A DNA stretch of 64,000 nt from Streptomyces sp. NBRC 110611 (GTDB lineage: Bacteria; Actinomycetota; Actinomycetes; Streptomycetales; Streptomycetaceae). The translations under genes were made by a program, and so were the position numbers. Below the pieces are notes generated by a model that was not told the DNA's origin, searched no databases, and worked only from the letters and a program-made list of their open reading frames with translations. The DNA lies in NCBI RefSeq assembly GCF_001590865.1, contig NZ_BBUY01000007.1, forward strand, positions 174,972 through 238,971, given 5' to 3'. Positions 42,852 through 50,990 of this stretch are shown in pieces (positions within the stretch are counted from its first letter, which is position 1; the number at the start of each line of letters is the position of its first letter).

Positions 42852-43871
42852 TCAGTCCGTCAGCTCGGCCGCGAACGGTGGTTCCGCACCCGCCCGGGAG
42901 CAGGTGAGGGCGGCCGCGCGGGCGGCGAAGCCCAGGATGTCCTGCCAGTCGACGGGGCCGAGAGCGGCGAGGGCAGGGCGGGAGAGGGCGTGATGGGCGT
43001 CCAGACGGTGCAGCAGTGCGGCATTGACCGTGTCGCCCGCGCCGATCGTGTCGACCACCGTGACCTGCTCGCCGGGGACGCTCAGCGCACCGCCGTCCGG
43101 CGTCAGCACCGTCAGCCCGGCACCGCCCCGGGTGATCACGATCGCCGCGGGACCCGCGGTCAGCCACTCCCGGGCCGCGGCCGTCACCACCTCGGTCACC
43201 GCCGCGCTGTCCTCCGGAACGGGCGGACGGCCACCGGTTCCGGAGACCGGCGCCGGCCCGTCGTCCGCCTCCGCCCCCGCCAGCCACCGCGCGTCCTCCT
43301 CCGACAGCTTCAGCAGTGCGACATCGGGCAGCCAGGAGCGGAAACGGGCCCGGTAGGCGTCCGGGTCGGGGATCAGACCGGGCCGGATGTTGGGGTCGAG
43401 CGCGGTGAAGACGCCCTGCCGTGCCGCACGGCGCAGCAGCGCCTCGTACGCGCTCGCGCCCGGCTCCAGGACGAGCGAGCAGGTGCCCAGCGAGAGCGCC
43501 CGGGTGGCGTCGGGCAACGCCGGCGGCAGGGCGAAGAGCCGGTCCGCGGTGCCGTCGGCGTAGAAGCCGTAGCCGGCCGAGCCGTCCGGGCTGATGTCCG
43601 CCACCGCGAGGGTGGTCGGCTCACTGCCGCGCTGCACCGGCGAGGTGTCCACGCCGGCGTCGCGCAGCCCGCGCAGCAGCGCCTCGCCGAAGGCGTCGGT
43701 GGAGACCCGCGAACAGAACGCGGTGGGCGAGCCCAGCCGCCCCAGCGCGACCGCGGTGTTGTACGGCCCGCCGCCGCGCCGTGGCAGCAGCGGCGGCAAC
43801 TGGCTGTCCTGAGACGGGGCTTGCGGGCCGGGGACGAGGTCGATCAGCGCCTCGCCGGCGACGACGATCAC
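42852..43871 (-). CDS. PfkB-family carbohydrate kinase
   Basis: 339-aa ribokinase-fold sugar kinase, fructokinase-like. The N-terminal signature is VAGEALIDLVPG and GGGPYNTAVALGRLG; the C-terminal PfkB signature is DTIGAGDTVNAALL with the catalytic Asp, and ALDPNIRPGLI is typical of fructokinases. Substrate specificity is inferred only. GTG 43871 follows GGAAAGGA; the frame upstream of it is Pro-rich and unlikely to be coding. A 350-nt gap with repeats separates it from the divergent Rieske gene. Confidence 0.88.
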   Translation of the reverse strand: MIVVAGEALIDLVPGPQAPSQDSQLPPLLPRRGGGPYNTAVALGRLGSPTAFCSRVSTDAFGEALLRGLRDAGVDTSPVQRGSEPTTLAVADISPDGSAGYGFYADGTADRLFALPPALPDATRALSLGTCSLVLEPGASAYEALLRRAARQGVFTALDPNIRPGLIPDPDAYRARFRSWLPDVALLKLSEEDARWLAGAEADDGPAPVSGTGGRPPVPEDSAAVTEVVTAAAREWLTAGPAAIVITRGGAGLTVLTPDGGALSVPGEQVTVVDTIGAGDTVNAALLHRLDAHHALSRPALAALGPVDWQDILGFAARAAALTCSRAGAEPPFAAELTD

Positions 43872-44110
43872 GGGATGCGGTTCCTTTCCGGAGTGGCCGG
43901 GAGCGGCCGGAAGTGGCTGCGGGGTGGCCGGGGGTGGCTGTGGAGTGGCCGGGGGAGTGGTCGGGGCGGGGCTGAGAGGGACGGAGGACGGGGAGGGGGA
44001 CGGGGGGAGGGGGACCGGGTGGTGTGGCCTGGCGGGACCGGGCAGGAGCTTCCGCGGGGATGTCCGGCCCGGCCGGATGCGGAACCTTCTGCACCGGTAT
44101 CGTCGAGGCC

Positions 44111-44198
44111 CGGAACCGTCCGACCCTGTCACCGGAACCGTCCGACCTCGTCAGCGGAACCGTTCGGCTTCGTCAGCGGAACCGTCCGACCCCGTCAC
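44111..44198. repeat. Four tandem 22-bp repeats
   Basis: Four contiguous 22-bp units; unit 2 (44133-44154) begins CGGAACCGTCCGACCTCGTC. Units differ at 2-4 positions. The array ends 25 nt before the Rieske gene start, so it occupies its promoter/leader. The flanking 43872-44110 is GC-rich with irregular GTGGCCGGG repeats and contains no gene. Confidence 0.9.
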
Positions 44199-44223
44199 CT
44201 GACCTTGTCATCCTGGAGCAGCC

Positions 44224-44637
44224 ATGAGCCAGTCCCCCGACCGCCGGACCCTGCTGCGCGGGGCCGCGCTCGCGGGTGTCGCGTGCTTCGGCGCCGCCGC
44301 CTGTGCCGGGGGCGGGCCGGAGTCGAGCGGCCGGCCGGCTTCGGACGCCCCGGTCGAGCTGGGTCCGGCCTCGGAGGTGCCGGTCGGCGGCGCCAAGCTC
44401 TACGACAAGCAGCGGATGCTGGTCTCGCAACCGGTAAAGGGTGAGTTCAAGTGCTTCAGCGCCGTGTGTACGCACATGGGCGCGGTCCTGAACCAGATCG
44501 AGCGGGGACAGGGCGTCTGCCCGCTGCACGGCAGCCGCTTCGTGGCGGCCACCGGCGAGGTCGCCCAGGGCCCGGCGAGCCGCCCGCTGGAGGAGATCCC
44601 GGTCCGGGCCGAGAACGGCAAACTGATAGCGGGCTGA
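44224..44637 (+). CDS. Exported Rieske [2Fe-2S] protein
   Basis: 137-aa iron-sulfur protein. The N-terminus RRTLLRGAALAGVACFG is a Tat signal, and GAAAC (Cys27) is a probable lipobox, so the mature protein should be a membrane-anchored lipoprotein outside the cell. Cluster ligands are CTH (Cys82, His84) and CPLHG (Cys99, His102), the two Rieske boxes. The redox partner is unknown. No gene with an obvious electron-transfer role adjoins it. Confidence 0.93.
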   Translation: MSQSPDRRTLLRGAALAGVACFGAAACAGGGPESSGRPASDAPVELGPASEVPVGGAKLYDKQRMLVSQPVKGEFKCFSAVCTHMGAVLNQIERGQGVCPLHGSRFVAATGEVAQGPASRPLEEIPVRAENGKLIAG

Positions 44638-44682
44638 GCCGGTCCGGCCGGGCCCGGCCCACGCGGAGCCATCGGACAGGCC

Positions 44683-45621
44683 CTAACCCCAATCCCACCC
44701 GATCCCCAGTATCCCCGGCCGTACGCCCTGCTCCACGAGGTGCACACTGTGGTGCCGGCCGCTCAGCGTCAGCTCCTGCTGGGCGCTGCGCGGGGCCGCC
44801 GCCGAGACCTGGGTGAAGCGGCGGCAGCGCACCGGCAGCGCCGCCTCGTCGAAGCGCACCTGCAGGACGTACTGGCCGCCGGCGAAGCTGAAACCCCGCA
44901 GGTACTCGGTGCTCGGGCCGCCGCTGCCGTCCTCGAAGGCGTAGCCGAAGACGTGGGTGTCACCGGCCCGCAGCCGGGTGTCGAAGAGCAGCTCGGCGAC
45001 CACCACCCCGGCCTCGGCGTTCCCCCGTACCCGGCCCAGCCGGCAGTTCTCACCGATCCGCACCCGTACCTGGGACGGATCACAGCCCGACTCGCCCCGG
45101 TGGATGGCGACATAGCGGTCCACCCCGTCCCGGTGGGCCCGTACCACCTGGAACGATTCCCGTTCGACCAGCTGGCGTTCGGGCCCGATCCGGACCCGCT
45201 CATGCTGCCCCACGGTGTGCAGCCCGCCGTCCGCCGGGGTCTCCAGCTCGGTGAAGAGCCGCTGCAACGCGTCGGCGGGCGCCACCAGTGAACGGTAGGA
45301 ACGGGCCGCCGGCCGCTCGGCCTCCGGGCGGCCGCCGCTCTCCGGGACCAGGAGCCGGTGCAGGGAGTACGCGGGCAGCTCCAGAACCTCTTCCAGGGCG
45401 CGCACCGCCCGCAGTGACTCGGGACGCTGCGGGCGCCGGGCGCCCTGCTGCCAGTAGCTGAGGCTGGTCACCCCGATGGTGATACCGCGCTGGGCGAGTT
45501 TGTGCTGGACGCGGGTGAGGGCGAGCCCGCGGGCGGTGAGCGCGGAGCGCAGCGCGAGATGGAACGGGCCGGTCCGCAGCAGCTGCGCCAACTCGGCCGA
45601 CTGGGGAGCGTTCTGTGCCAT
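44683..45621 (-). CDS. XRE-type HTH regulator
   Basis: 312-aa protein with an N-terminal helix-turn-helix (about residues 20-75: LRSALTARGLALTRVQHKLAQRGITIGVTSLSYWQQGARRP) joined to a roughly 200-residue C-terminal domain of unknown function (RVRIGENCRLGRVRGNAEAGVVVAELLFDTRL, GYAFEDGSGGPSTEYLRGFSF). It resembles Streptomyces XRE regulators with a beta-rich sensory domain. ATG 45621 follows GGAGG. It is divergent from the secreted protease gene, with three TGTTCAC heptamers between, suggesting it regulates that locus and itself. Confidence 0.75.
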   Translation of the reverse strand: MAQNAPQSAELAQLLRTGPFHLALRSALTARGLALTRVQHKLAQRGITIGVTSLSYWQQGARRPQRPESLRAVRALEEVLELPAYSLHRLLVPESGGRPEAERPAARSYRSLVAPADALQRLFTELETPADGGLHTVGQHERVRIGPERQLVERESFQVVRAHRDGVDRYVAIHRGESGCDPSQVRVRIGENCRLGRVRGNAEAGVVVAELLFDTRLRAGDTHVFGYAFEDGSGGPSTEYLRGFSFAGGQYVLQVRFDEAALPVRCRRFTQVSAAAPRSAQQELTLSGRHHSVHLVEQGVRPGILGIGWDWG

Positions 45622-45645
45622 TGTCTCAATCCTCCGGCGCGCGAC

Positions 45646-45724
45646 GTGAATGTTCACAACCGGATCGCACGTCGCACGCTCTGCGTGCCTGTTCACTGCA
45701 GTACGCCGGGCACCGGGTGTTCAC
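45646..45724. promoter_or_regulatory. Three TGTTCAC heptamers, one in a GTGAA-TTCAC palindrome
   Basis: TGTTCAC occurs at 45651, 45690 and 45718; the first is half of GTGAATGTTCAC (45646-45657). All lie in the regulator/protease divergent region, next to the regulator start, and are probable operators. Spacing of 39 and 28 nt does not fit the 11-nt PhoP pattern. Confidence 0.5.
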
Positions 45725-45773
45725 ATCAGGGCCCGTCCGTCCACACCCCCATGTCATTCCGCATTGAACCGTG

Positions 45774-45802
45774 TTGACCTGCGTGCGACAACACCTGATG
45801 CT
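45774..45802 (+). promoter_or_regulatory. Probable promoter of the secreted protease gene
   Basis: TTGACC (45774-45779), 17-nt spacer, GATGCT (45797-45802). The -35 is identical to that of rpsA and the -10 differs by one base from its TATGCT. The leader would be about 50 nt. Confidence 0.5.
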
Positions 45803-45861
45803 CCTTCGCAAGCATCCGGATGCGCTCCTCTCCCCCTCACCCCCCAGTCGGGAGGAACGCC

Positions 45862-46527
45862 ATGACCCGTGCTCACCTCGCACGCCGTCCCCGCCGCAGA
45901 TGGCTGCCGGCCGCGGCGCTCACCGCCGTCACCCTGACCGCGCTGACGGGACTGCCCGGGACGGCGGCCGCCGCCGCGCCCCTCGCCCGCCCGGCGCACA
46001 CCGTCACCGCCGCGGACGCCGCGTACACCGCGGCCGCACCGCGCGCCGCCGCCAACCGCCTCGACATCACCATGCAGGCCCAGGAGAAGAGCAACTGGTG
46101 CTGGGCCGCCTCCGGGAACACCATCGCGTCCTGGTTCGGCCGGAACTACAGCCAGAACCAGTTCTGCAACGCCGCGTTCAACCGCCAGCAGGGCACCACC
46201 TGCCCCAACAACCAGGCCACCCTGGGCCATGTGCAGAACGGGCTCGACTGGATGGGCATCAACTCCGGCTCCTATGTGTCGGGCTGGCTCCGCTACGGCA
46301 CCGTCCAGAGCGAGATCGACGCCAAGCGGCCCATCGAGACCCGCATCCAGTGGAATTCCGGCGGCGGGCACATGCACGTCATCTACGGCTACGACACCGA
46401 CCGCAACTGGGTCTACTGGGGTGATCCCTGGCCCAGCAACTACCGCTACAACTGGGGCGACTTCGACAACTACGTGCGCGGCGGGTCCTTCTCCTGGACG
46501 CACTCCCTCTACCGGATAGGGGCCTGA
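45862..46527 (+). CDS. Secreted papain-like cysteine protease
   Basis: 221-aa exported protein. A signal peptide (MTRAHLARRPRRRWLPAAAL, cleavage near residue 38) and short propeptide precede the catalytic domain. Catalytic Cys80 is in SNWCWAASGN, the His is in GGGHMHVIYGYD (170/172), and WGDPW (Asp188) completes the triad; two further cysteines (QFCN, TTCP) may form a disulfide. This resembles C39/C70-like papain-fold peptidases of Gram-positive bacteria. ATG 45862 follows GGGAGGAACGCC. The next gene starts 3 nt after its stop, so the two are translated together. Confidence 0.85.
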   Translation: MTRAHLARRPRRRWLPAAALTAVTLTALTGLPGTAAAAAPLARPAHTVTAADAAYTAAAPRAAANRLDITMQAQEKSNWCWAASGNTIASWFGRNYSQNQFCNAAFNRQQGTTCPNNQATLGHVQNGLDWMGINSGSYVSGWLRYGTVQSEIDAKRPIETRIQWNSGGGHMHVIYGYDTDRNWVYWGDPWPSNYRYNWGDFDNYVRGGSFSWTHSLYRIGA

Positions 46528-46530
46528 GAC

Positions 46531-47532
46531 ATGACGAAGCGCACCTCCGCCGTCCCCCAAGGACCTTCGACAGGCTTCGGTCCAGGGGGGACCCCCATCG
46601 CGACCGCCCTGCGCGCCCTCGCCGCCGGCACGCTCGCCATCGCCGTCGTCGGCGTCGCCCCGTACGCCGCCTCCGCCGCACCCGTGCCCGCACCGCACGC
46701 CCCGGCCCGGGCGAGCGTCGACGCCGCCCACGAGGCGGCCACCGCCCCCGCAACCCTGGACACCCTCAGCCGGTTCTTCGCCACCGACCGGAAGCGGAGC
46801 GGCGGCCCCCAGGCCGCACCCGGTGCCCGTGCGGCCGCCCCCGGCACACCGCAGGACGCCCCGCACATCGAGGGCGGCACCGTCCCCGTCTACACGCTGT
46901 CGCCGGACTTCGTCCGCGGCACGGCCGGTGCCCCGGTCGCCCGCGTGGAGTTCCTCGCCAGCAGGGCCGTCGCCGCGGACGGCCGCACCGCGTCCGTGTG
47001 GACCGCGCGCAAGGACGGCGCCTGGAAGGTCGTCAACATCGCCAGCGGGGACGACGAGACCCGCTACGTCGCGGCCGGCGCCGCCCGGGACGCCTCCGGC
47101 ACGGTCTTCCACGAGCCGCAGACCGACGCCTGGTACCTGCTGCGCGGCGACCGCGTCGAGCCGCTGGACGCGGACGCCCGCAAGGCCGTGGGCGCCCACG
47201 GCACCACCCTCGCCGCCTACCAGAAGCGGGTGGCGAAGGCGTACGGGGACAAGCTCCCCGGCTCCGCGTACGACAAGCGGGGCGAGGCGGGCGGCTACGG
47301 GCCGGAGACCGGCTCCGGCTCCGGCGCCGGCGGGCCCGCGGCCGGGGAGCCGCCCGTGGCCGAGGAGCGGGCCGCCGCGGCGACCGCCGGCCGGGCGCCC
47401 GCCGAGGCCGGTGCGCTCGCCGCCGACGGGTTCCCGGTGACCGCCGCCACCACCGTGGCGGGCGCGGCCGCACTCCTCGCCCTGGGGCTGTCGGCCACGG
47501 TGGCGGTGCGCAGGCGGCGGAGCGACCGCTGA
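46531..47532 (+). CDS. Secreted, C-terminally membrane-anchored protein, protease partner
   Basis: 333-aa protein with an N-terminal export signal (hydrophobic core about residues 25-45, ASA cleavage), an Ala/Gly-rich segment, a middle domain (GGTVPVYTLSPDFVRG...EPQTDAWYLLRGDRVEPLDADARKAV), a Gly/Ala-rich stalk and one C-terminal transmembrane helix (about 303-323) with RRRRSDR at the end. There is no LPxTG. No known family recognised. Its first 20 codons include a translated REP-like palindrome (46553-46597). Tight coupling to the protease suggests it is a substrate, inhibitor or surface anchor for it. Confidence 0.7.
   Translation: MTKRTSAVPQGPSTGFGPGGTPIATALRALAAGTLAIAVVGVAPYAASAAPVPAPHAPARASVDAAHEAATAPATLDTLSRFFATDRKRSGGPQAAPGARAAAPGTPQDAPHIEGGTVPVYTLSPDFVRGTAGAPVARVEFLASRAVAADGRTASVWTARKDGAWKVVNIASGDDETRYVAAGAARDASGTVFHEPQTDAWYLLRGDRVEPLDADARKAVGAHGTTLAAYQKRVAKAYGDKLPGSAYDKRGEAGGYGPETGSGSGAGGPAAGEPPVAEERAAAATAGRAPAEAGALAADGFPVTAATTVAGAAALLALGLSATVAVRRRRSDR
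46553..46597 (+). repeat. REP-like palindrome in a signal-peptide coding region
   Basis: TCCCCCAAGGACC, a TTCGACAGGCTTC loop, GGTCCAGGGGGG, then ACCCCCAT. The inner stem GGACC/GGTCC and outer C-run/G-run reproduce the layout of the element at 24976-25037. It is translated in frame as VPQGPSTGFGPGGTPI. Confidence 0.7.
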
Positions 47533-47553
47533 GCCGGCGCACCTGACCGCGCT

Positions 47554-47608
47554 CCCCGCCCCCGCCCCTCCGCCTCCTTCCCCTGCAGAGGGAGGGGCGG
47601 GAGCGGGG
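47554..47608 (+). terminator. Terminator hairpin after the protease operon
   Basis: 18-bp stem (47554-47571 with 47591-47608) with one mismatch, 17 of 18 paired, and a 19-nt loop, starting 21 nt after the stop. The rest of 47609-47889 is GC-rich spacer without a gene. Confidence 0.75.
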
Positions 47609-47889
47609 TCCGGGGGGCGGGGGGAGGCCGCGGCGGACCTGGCCGGGCCAGGCAGCCGCGTTCTCGCCGGGCTGGCCACCTCCCCCCGCCCCCTCCCCTT
47701 GCCCGGCTTGTGCCGACTTCTCCGCACCACCCCGCACCGCCTGCGCCACCCCGCCACCGCCTGCTCCGCCACCGCCCGCTCCACCACCGCCCACTCCGCC
47801 CCGGTCCCGCGCCGAAGGCCCCGGCCGACGGTCACCACCCGGCCGGGCACGGCAGCGCTTCCGGCCGGAAGCGGGCCGGAAAACCATGA

Positions 47890-47912
47890 TTGTCAGTGGC
47901 GGTCAGTAGGGT
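47890..47912 (+). promoter_or_regulatory. RecA-NDp/PafBC-type promoter of uvrC
   Basis: TTGTCAGTG (47890-47898), 8-nt spacer GCGGTCAG, TAGGGT (47907-47912), then 7 nt to ATG 47920. Same layout and same distance to the start codon as uvrB. Confidence 0.85.
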
Positions 47913-47919
47913 GGTGTTC

Positions 47920-50040
47920 ATGGCAGACCCCAGCAGCTACCGACCCAAGCCGGGACAGATCCCCGACTCGCCGGGGGTCTACAAGTTCCGCGACGAGCAC
48001 GGCCGCGTCATCTACGTCGGCAAGGCCAAGAGCCTGCGCCAGCGCCTGGCCAACTACTTCCAGGACCTGGCCGCACTGCACCCGCGTACGCGGACGATGG
48101 TGACCACCGCCGCCTCCGTCGAGTGGACCGTGGTCTCCACCGAGGTCGAGGCGCTCCAGCTCGAGTACAGCTGGATCAAGGAGTTCGACCCCCGCTTCAA
48201 CGTCAAGTACCGCGACGACAAGAGCTATCCCTATCTGGCGGTGACCCTCAACGAGGAGTTCCCGCGCGTCCAGGTCATGCGTGGCGCCAAGAAGAAGGGG
48301 GTGCGCTACTTCGGCCCGTACGCGCACGCCTGGGCCATCCGCGAGACCGTCGACCTGATGCTCCGCGTCTTCCCGGTGCGTACCTGCTCCGCCGGTGTCT
48401 TCAAGCGCTCCGCCCAGATCGGCCGCCCCTGCCTGCTCGGCTACATCGGCAAGTGCTCGGCCCCCTGCGTCGGCCGGATCTCCGCCGACGAGCACCGCGA
48501 ACTCGCCGAGGAGTTCTGCGACTTCATGGCCGGCCGCACCGGTGCGTACCTCCGCCGCCTGGAGGGGCGGATGCAGGACGCCGCCGAGGAGATGGAGTAC
48601 GAGCGGGCCGCCCGGCTGCGCGACGACATAGGCGCGCTGAAGCGGGCCATGGAGAAGAACGCCGTGGTGCTCACCGACGCCACCGACGCCGACCTGATCG
48701 CCGTCGCCGAGGACGAACTGGAAGCCGCCGTCCAGATCTTCCACGTCCGCGGCGGCCGGGTGCGCGGCCAGCGCGGCTGGGTCACCGACAAGGTCGAGGC
48801 GGTCACCACCGGCGACCTCGTCGAACACGCCCTGCAGCAGCTGTACGGCGACGAGCAGGGCGACGCCGTCCCCAAGGAGGTCCTGGTCCCCGCCCTCCCC
48901 GAGCCCGTCGAGCCGGTCGCGCAGTGGCTCTCCCAGCGCCGCGGCTCCCGGGTCTCGCTGCGCATCCCGCAGCGCGGCGACAAAAAGGACCTGATGGCCA
49001 CGGTCGGCCGCAACGCCCAGCAGGCCCTGGCTCTGCACAAGACCAAGCGCGCCTCCGACCTGACCACGCGCTCCCGGGCGCTCGAGGAGATCGCCGAGGC
49101 CCTCGGGCTGGACTCGGTGCCGCTGCGCATCGAGTGCTTCGACATCTCCCACCTCCAGGGCCAGGACGTGGTCGCCTCGATGGTGGTGTTCGAGGACGGC
49201 CTCGCCCGGAAGAGCGAGTACCGCCGCTTCCAGATCAAGGGCCGGGTCGGGGACACCCAGGTCTGGCACGGCGAGGGGCAGGACGACGTCCGGTCCATGC
49301 ACGAGGTCGTCGGCCGCCGCTTCCGGCGCTACCTCCAGGAGAAGCAGAAGTCGGGGGAGTGGACGGAGGAGCCGGAGGGAGAGGCACCCGACGCCCCCGA
49401 GGCCCCCGAGGACGCCGTCACGGCCGGCAGCGGCCTCACGGACACCGGCACCGGTACGGCCGGCAGCGGCCCCGTCGACGACGACGGCCGCCCCAGGCGC
49501 TTCGCCTACCCGCCCCAGCTGGTGGTCGTCGACGGCGGCGCCCCGCAGGTGGCGGCCGCCCGCCGGGCCCTGGACGAGCTCGGCATCGACGACGTCGCGG
49601 TCTGCGGTCTGGCCAAGCGCCTCGAAGAGGTCTGGCTGCCCGGGGACGACGACCCGGTGGTGCTGCCCCGCAGCAGCGAGGGCCTCTACCTGCTCCAGCG
49701 CGTCCGTGACGAAGCCCACCGCTTCGCCATCAGCTACCAGCGCGGCAAGCGCACCAAGCGGCTGAAGTCCTCGCCGCTCGACGCGATCGAGGGCCTGGGC
49801 GACACCCGCCGCACGGCACTCCTCAAGCACTTCGGCTCGCTGAAGAGACTGCGGGCCGCGACGGTCGACGAGATCTGCGAGGTCCCGGGTATCGGCCGCA
49901 AGACCGCCGGGACGGTCGCCGCCGCGCTGGCCGGGGCGGCGCCGTCCGCTCCCGCGGTGAACACCGCCACAGGAGAGATCATGGAGGATGACGGGGCCCC
50001 GCCGGCCGCGTTGTCCGCGGAACGGGGGAAGGACCGATGA
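47920..50040 (+). CDS. uvrC: Excinuclease ABC subunit C
   Basis: 706-aa dual endonuclease making both incisions in nucleotide excision repair. GIY-YIG domain (SPGVYKFRDEHGRVIYVGKAKSLRQRL, about 18-100), cysteine-rich RPCLLGYIGKCSAPCVG, UVR domain (EEMEYERAARLRDDI), RNase H-like domain with IECFDISHLQGQDVVASMVVF and LVVVDGGAPQV, and C-terminal helix-hairpin-helix. An acidic/Gly-rich insert (about 480-530) lies inside the RNase H-like half. ATG 47920 (MADPSSYRPKPG) lacks a Shine-Dalgarno but follows the -10 by 7 nt, so the mRNA is probably leaderless. It overlaps rapZ by ATGA. Confidence 0.97.
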   Translation: MADPSSYRPKPGQIPDSPGVYKFRDEHGRVIYVGKAKSLRQRLANYFQDLAALHPRTRTMVTTAASVEWTVVSTEVEALQLEYSWIKEFDPRFNVKYRDDKSYPYLAVTLNEEFPRVQVMRGAKKKGVRYFGPYAHAWAIRETVDLMLRVFPVRTCSAGVFKRSAQIGRPCLLGYIGKCSAPCVGRISADEHRELAEEFCDFMAGRTGAYLRRLEGRMQDAAEEMEYERAARLRDDIGALKRAMEKNAVVLTDATDADLIAVAEDELEAAVQIFHVRGGRVRGQRGWVTDKVEAVTTGDLVEHALQQLYGDEQGDAVPKEVLVPALPEPVEPVAQWLSQRRGSRVSLRIPQRGDKKDLMATVGRNAQQALALHKTKRASDLTTRSRALEEIAEALGLDSVPLRIECFDISHLQGQDVVASMVVFEDGLARKSEYRRFQIKGRVGDTQVWHGEGQDDVRSMHEVVGRRFRRYLQEKQKSGEWTEEPEGEAPDAPEAPEDAVTAGSGLTDTGTGTAGSGPVDDDGRPRRFAYPPQLVVVDGGAPQVAAARRALDELGIDDVAVCGLAKRLEEVWLPGDDDPVVLPRSSEGLYLLQRVRDEAHRFAISYQRGKRTKRLKSSPLDAIEGLGDTRRTALLKHFGSLKRLRAATVDEICEVPGIGRKTAGTVAAALAGAAPSAPAVNTATGEIMEDDGAPPAALSAERGKDR

Positions 50041-50990
50041 CCACAGAGCACGAGCCACAGGGAACCGAGAGAGACGGGGCACAGGTGAGTACGGGCATGA
50101 TGCGCGAGTCCGGCCAGGGGGAGAGCGCCGCGATCCCCGAACTGGTGATCATCTCCGGGATGTCCGGCGCCGGCCGCAGCACGGCCGCGAAGTGCCTGGA
50201 GGATCTCGGCTGGTTCGTCGTCGACAACATCCCGCCCGAGCTGATCCCGCCGATGGTCGATCTGGGCGCCCGCTCCCAGGGCAACGTCGCCCGGATCGCG
50301 GTCGTCGTCGACGTCCGCGGCCGCCGCTTCTTCGCCAACCTCAAGGAGTCGCTGGCCACCCTGGACGCGCAGAACGTCAAGCGCCGCATCGTCTTCCTGG
50401 AGTCCTCCGACGAGGCCCTGGTGCGCCGCTTCGAGTCGGTGCGCCGCCCGCACCCGCTCCAGGGCGACGGCCGGATCGTCGACGGTATCGCCGCCGAGCG
50501 CGATCTGCTGCGCGAGCTGCGCGGCGACGCCGACCTGGTCATCGACACCTCCAGCCTCAACGTCCATGAGCTGCGCGCCAAGTTGGACGCCCAGTTCGCC
50601 GGCGAGGAGGTCCCCGAGCTGCGGGCCACGGTCATGTCCTTCGGCTTCAAGTACGGCCTGCCGGTCGACGCCGACCTGGTCGTCGACTGCCGCTTCATCC
50701 CCAACCCGCACTGGGTCCCCGAGCTGCGCCCCTTCACCGGCCTGAACGAAGAGGTGGCCGGCTACGTCTTCAGCCAGCCCGGCTCCAAGGAGTTCCTGGA
50801 CGGCTACGTCGAGCTGCTGCGGATCGTCGCCGAGGGCTACCGCCGCGAGGGCAAGCGCTATGTGACCATCGCCGTCGGCTGCACGGGCGGCAAGCACCGC
50901 AGCGTGGCGATGTCCGAGAAGCTGGCCCGCCGTCTGGTCTCCGAAGGCGTGGAAACCGTCGTCGTCCACCGGGACATGGGGCGCGAGTGA
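50037..50990 (+). CDS. rapZ: RapZ-type nucleotide-binding protein (RNase adapter family)
   Basis: 317-aa P-loop protein of the RapZ/YvcJ family. The Walker A reads GMSGAGRST: the usual Lys is Arg, as in other actinobacterial members. Next come LEDLGWFVVDNIPPELIPPM and the C-terminal FGFKYGLPVDADLVVDCRFIPNPHW and VTIAVGCTGGKHRSVAMSEKLA (the RNA/metabolite-binding domain). In E. coli RapZ guides an RNase to an sRNA; that target does not exist here, so function is open. First 35 residues are a variable extension. Coupled to uvrC (ATGA) and yvcK (GTGA). Confidence 0.93.
   Translation: MTTEHEPQGTERDGAQVSTGMMRESGQGESAAIPELVIISGMSGAGRSTAAKCLEDLGWFVVDNIPPELIPPMVDLGARSQGNVARIAVVVDVRGRRFFANLKESLATLDAQNVKRRIVFLESSDEALVRRFESVRRPHPLQGDGRIVDGIAAERDLLRELRGDADLVIDTSSLNVHELRAKLDAQFAGEEVPELRATVMSFGFKYGLPVDADLVVDCRFIPNPHWVPELRPFTGLNEEVAGYVFSQPGSKEFLDGYVELLRIVAEGYRREGKRYVTIAVGCTGGKHRSVAMSEKLARRLVSEGVETVVVHRDMGRE

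Noticed and set aside
44111..44198. CRISPR array
   Set aside because: Units are contiguous with no unique spacers, and no cas genes are nearby.
45651..45724. TGTTCAC repeats as PHO boxes
   Set aside because: PhoP sites need heptamers at 11-nt spacing; these are 28 and 39 nt apart.
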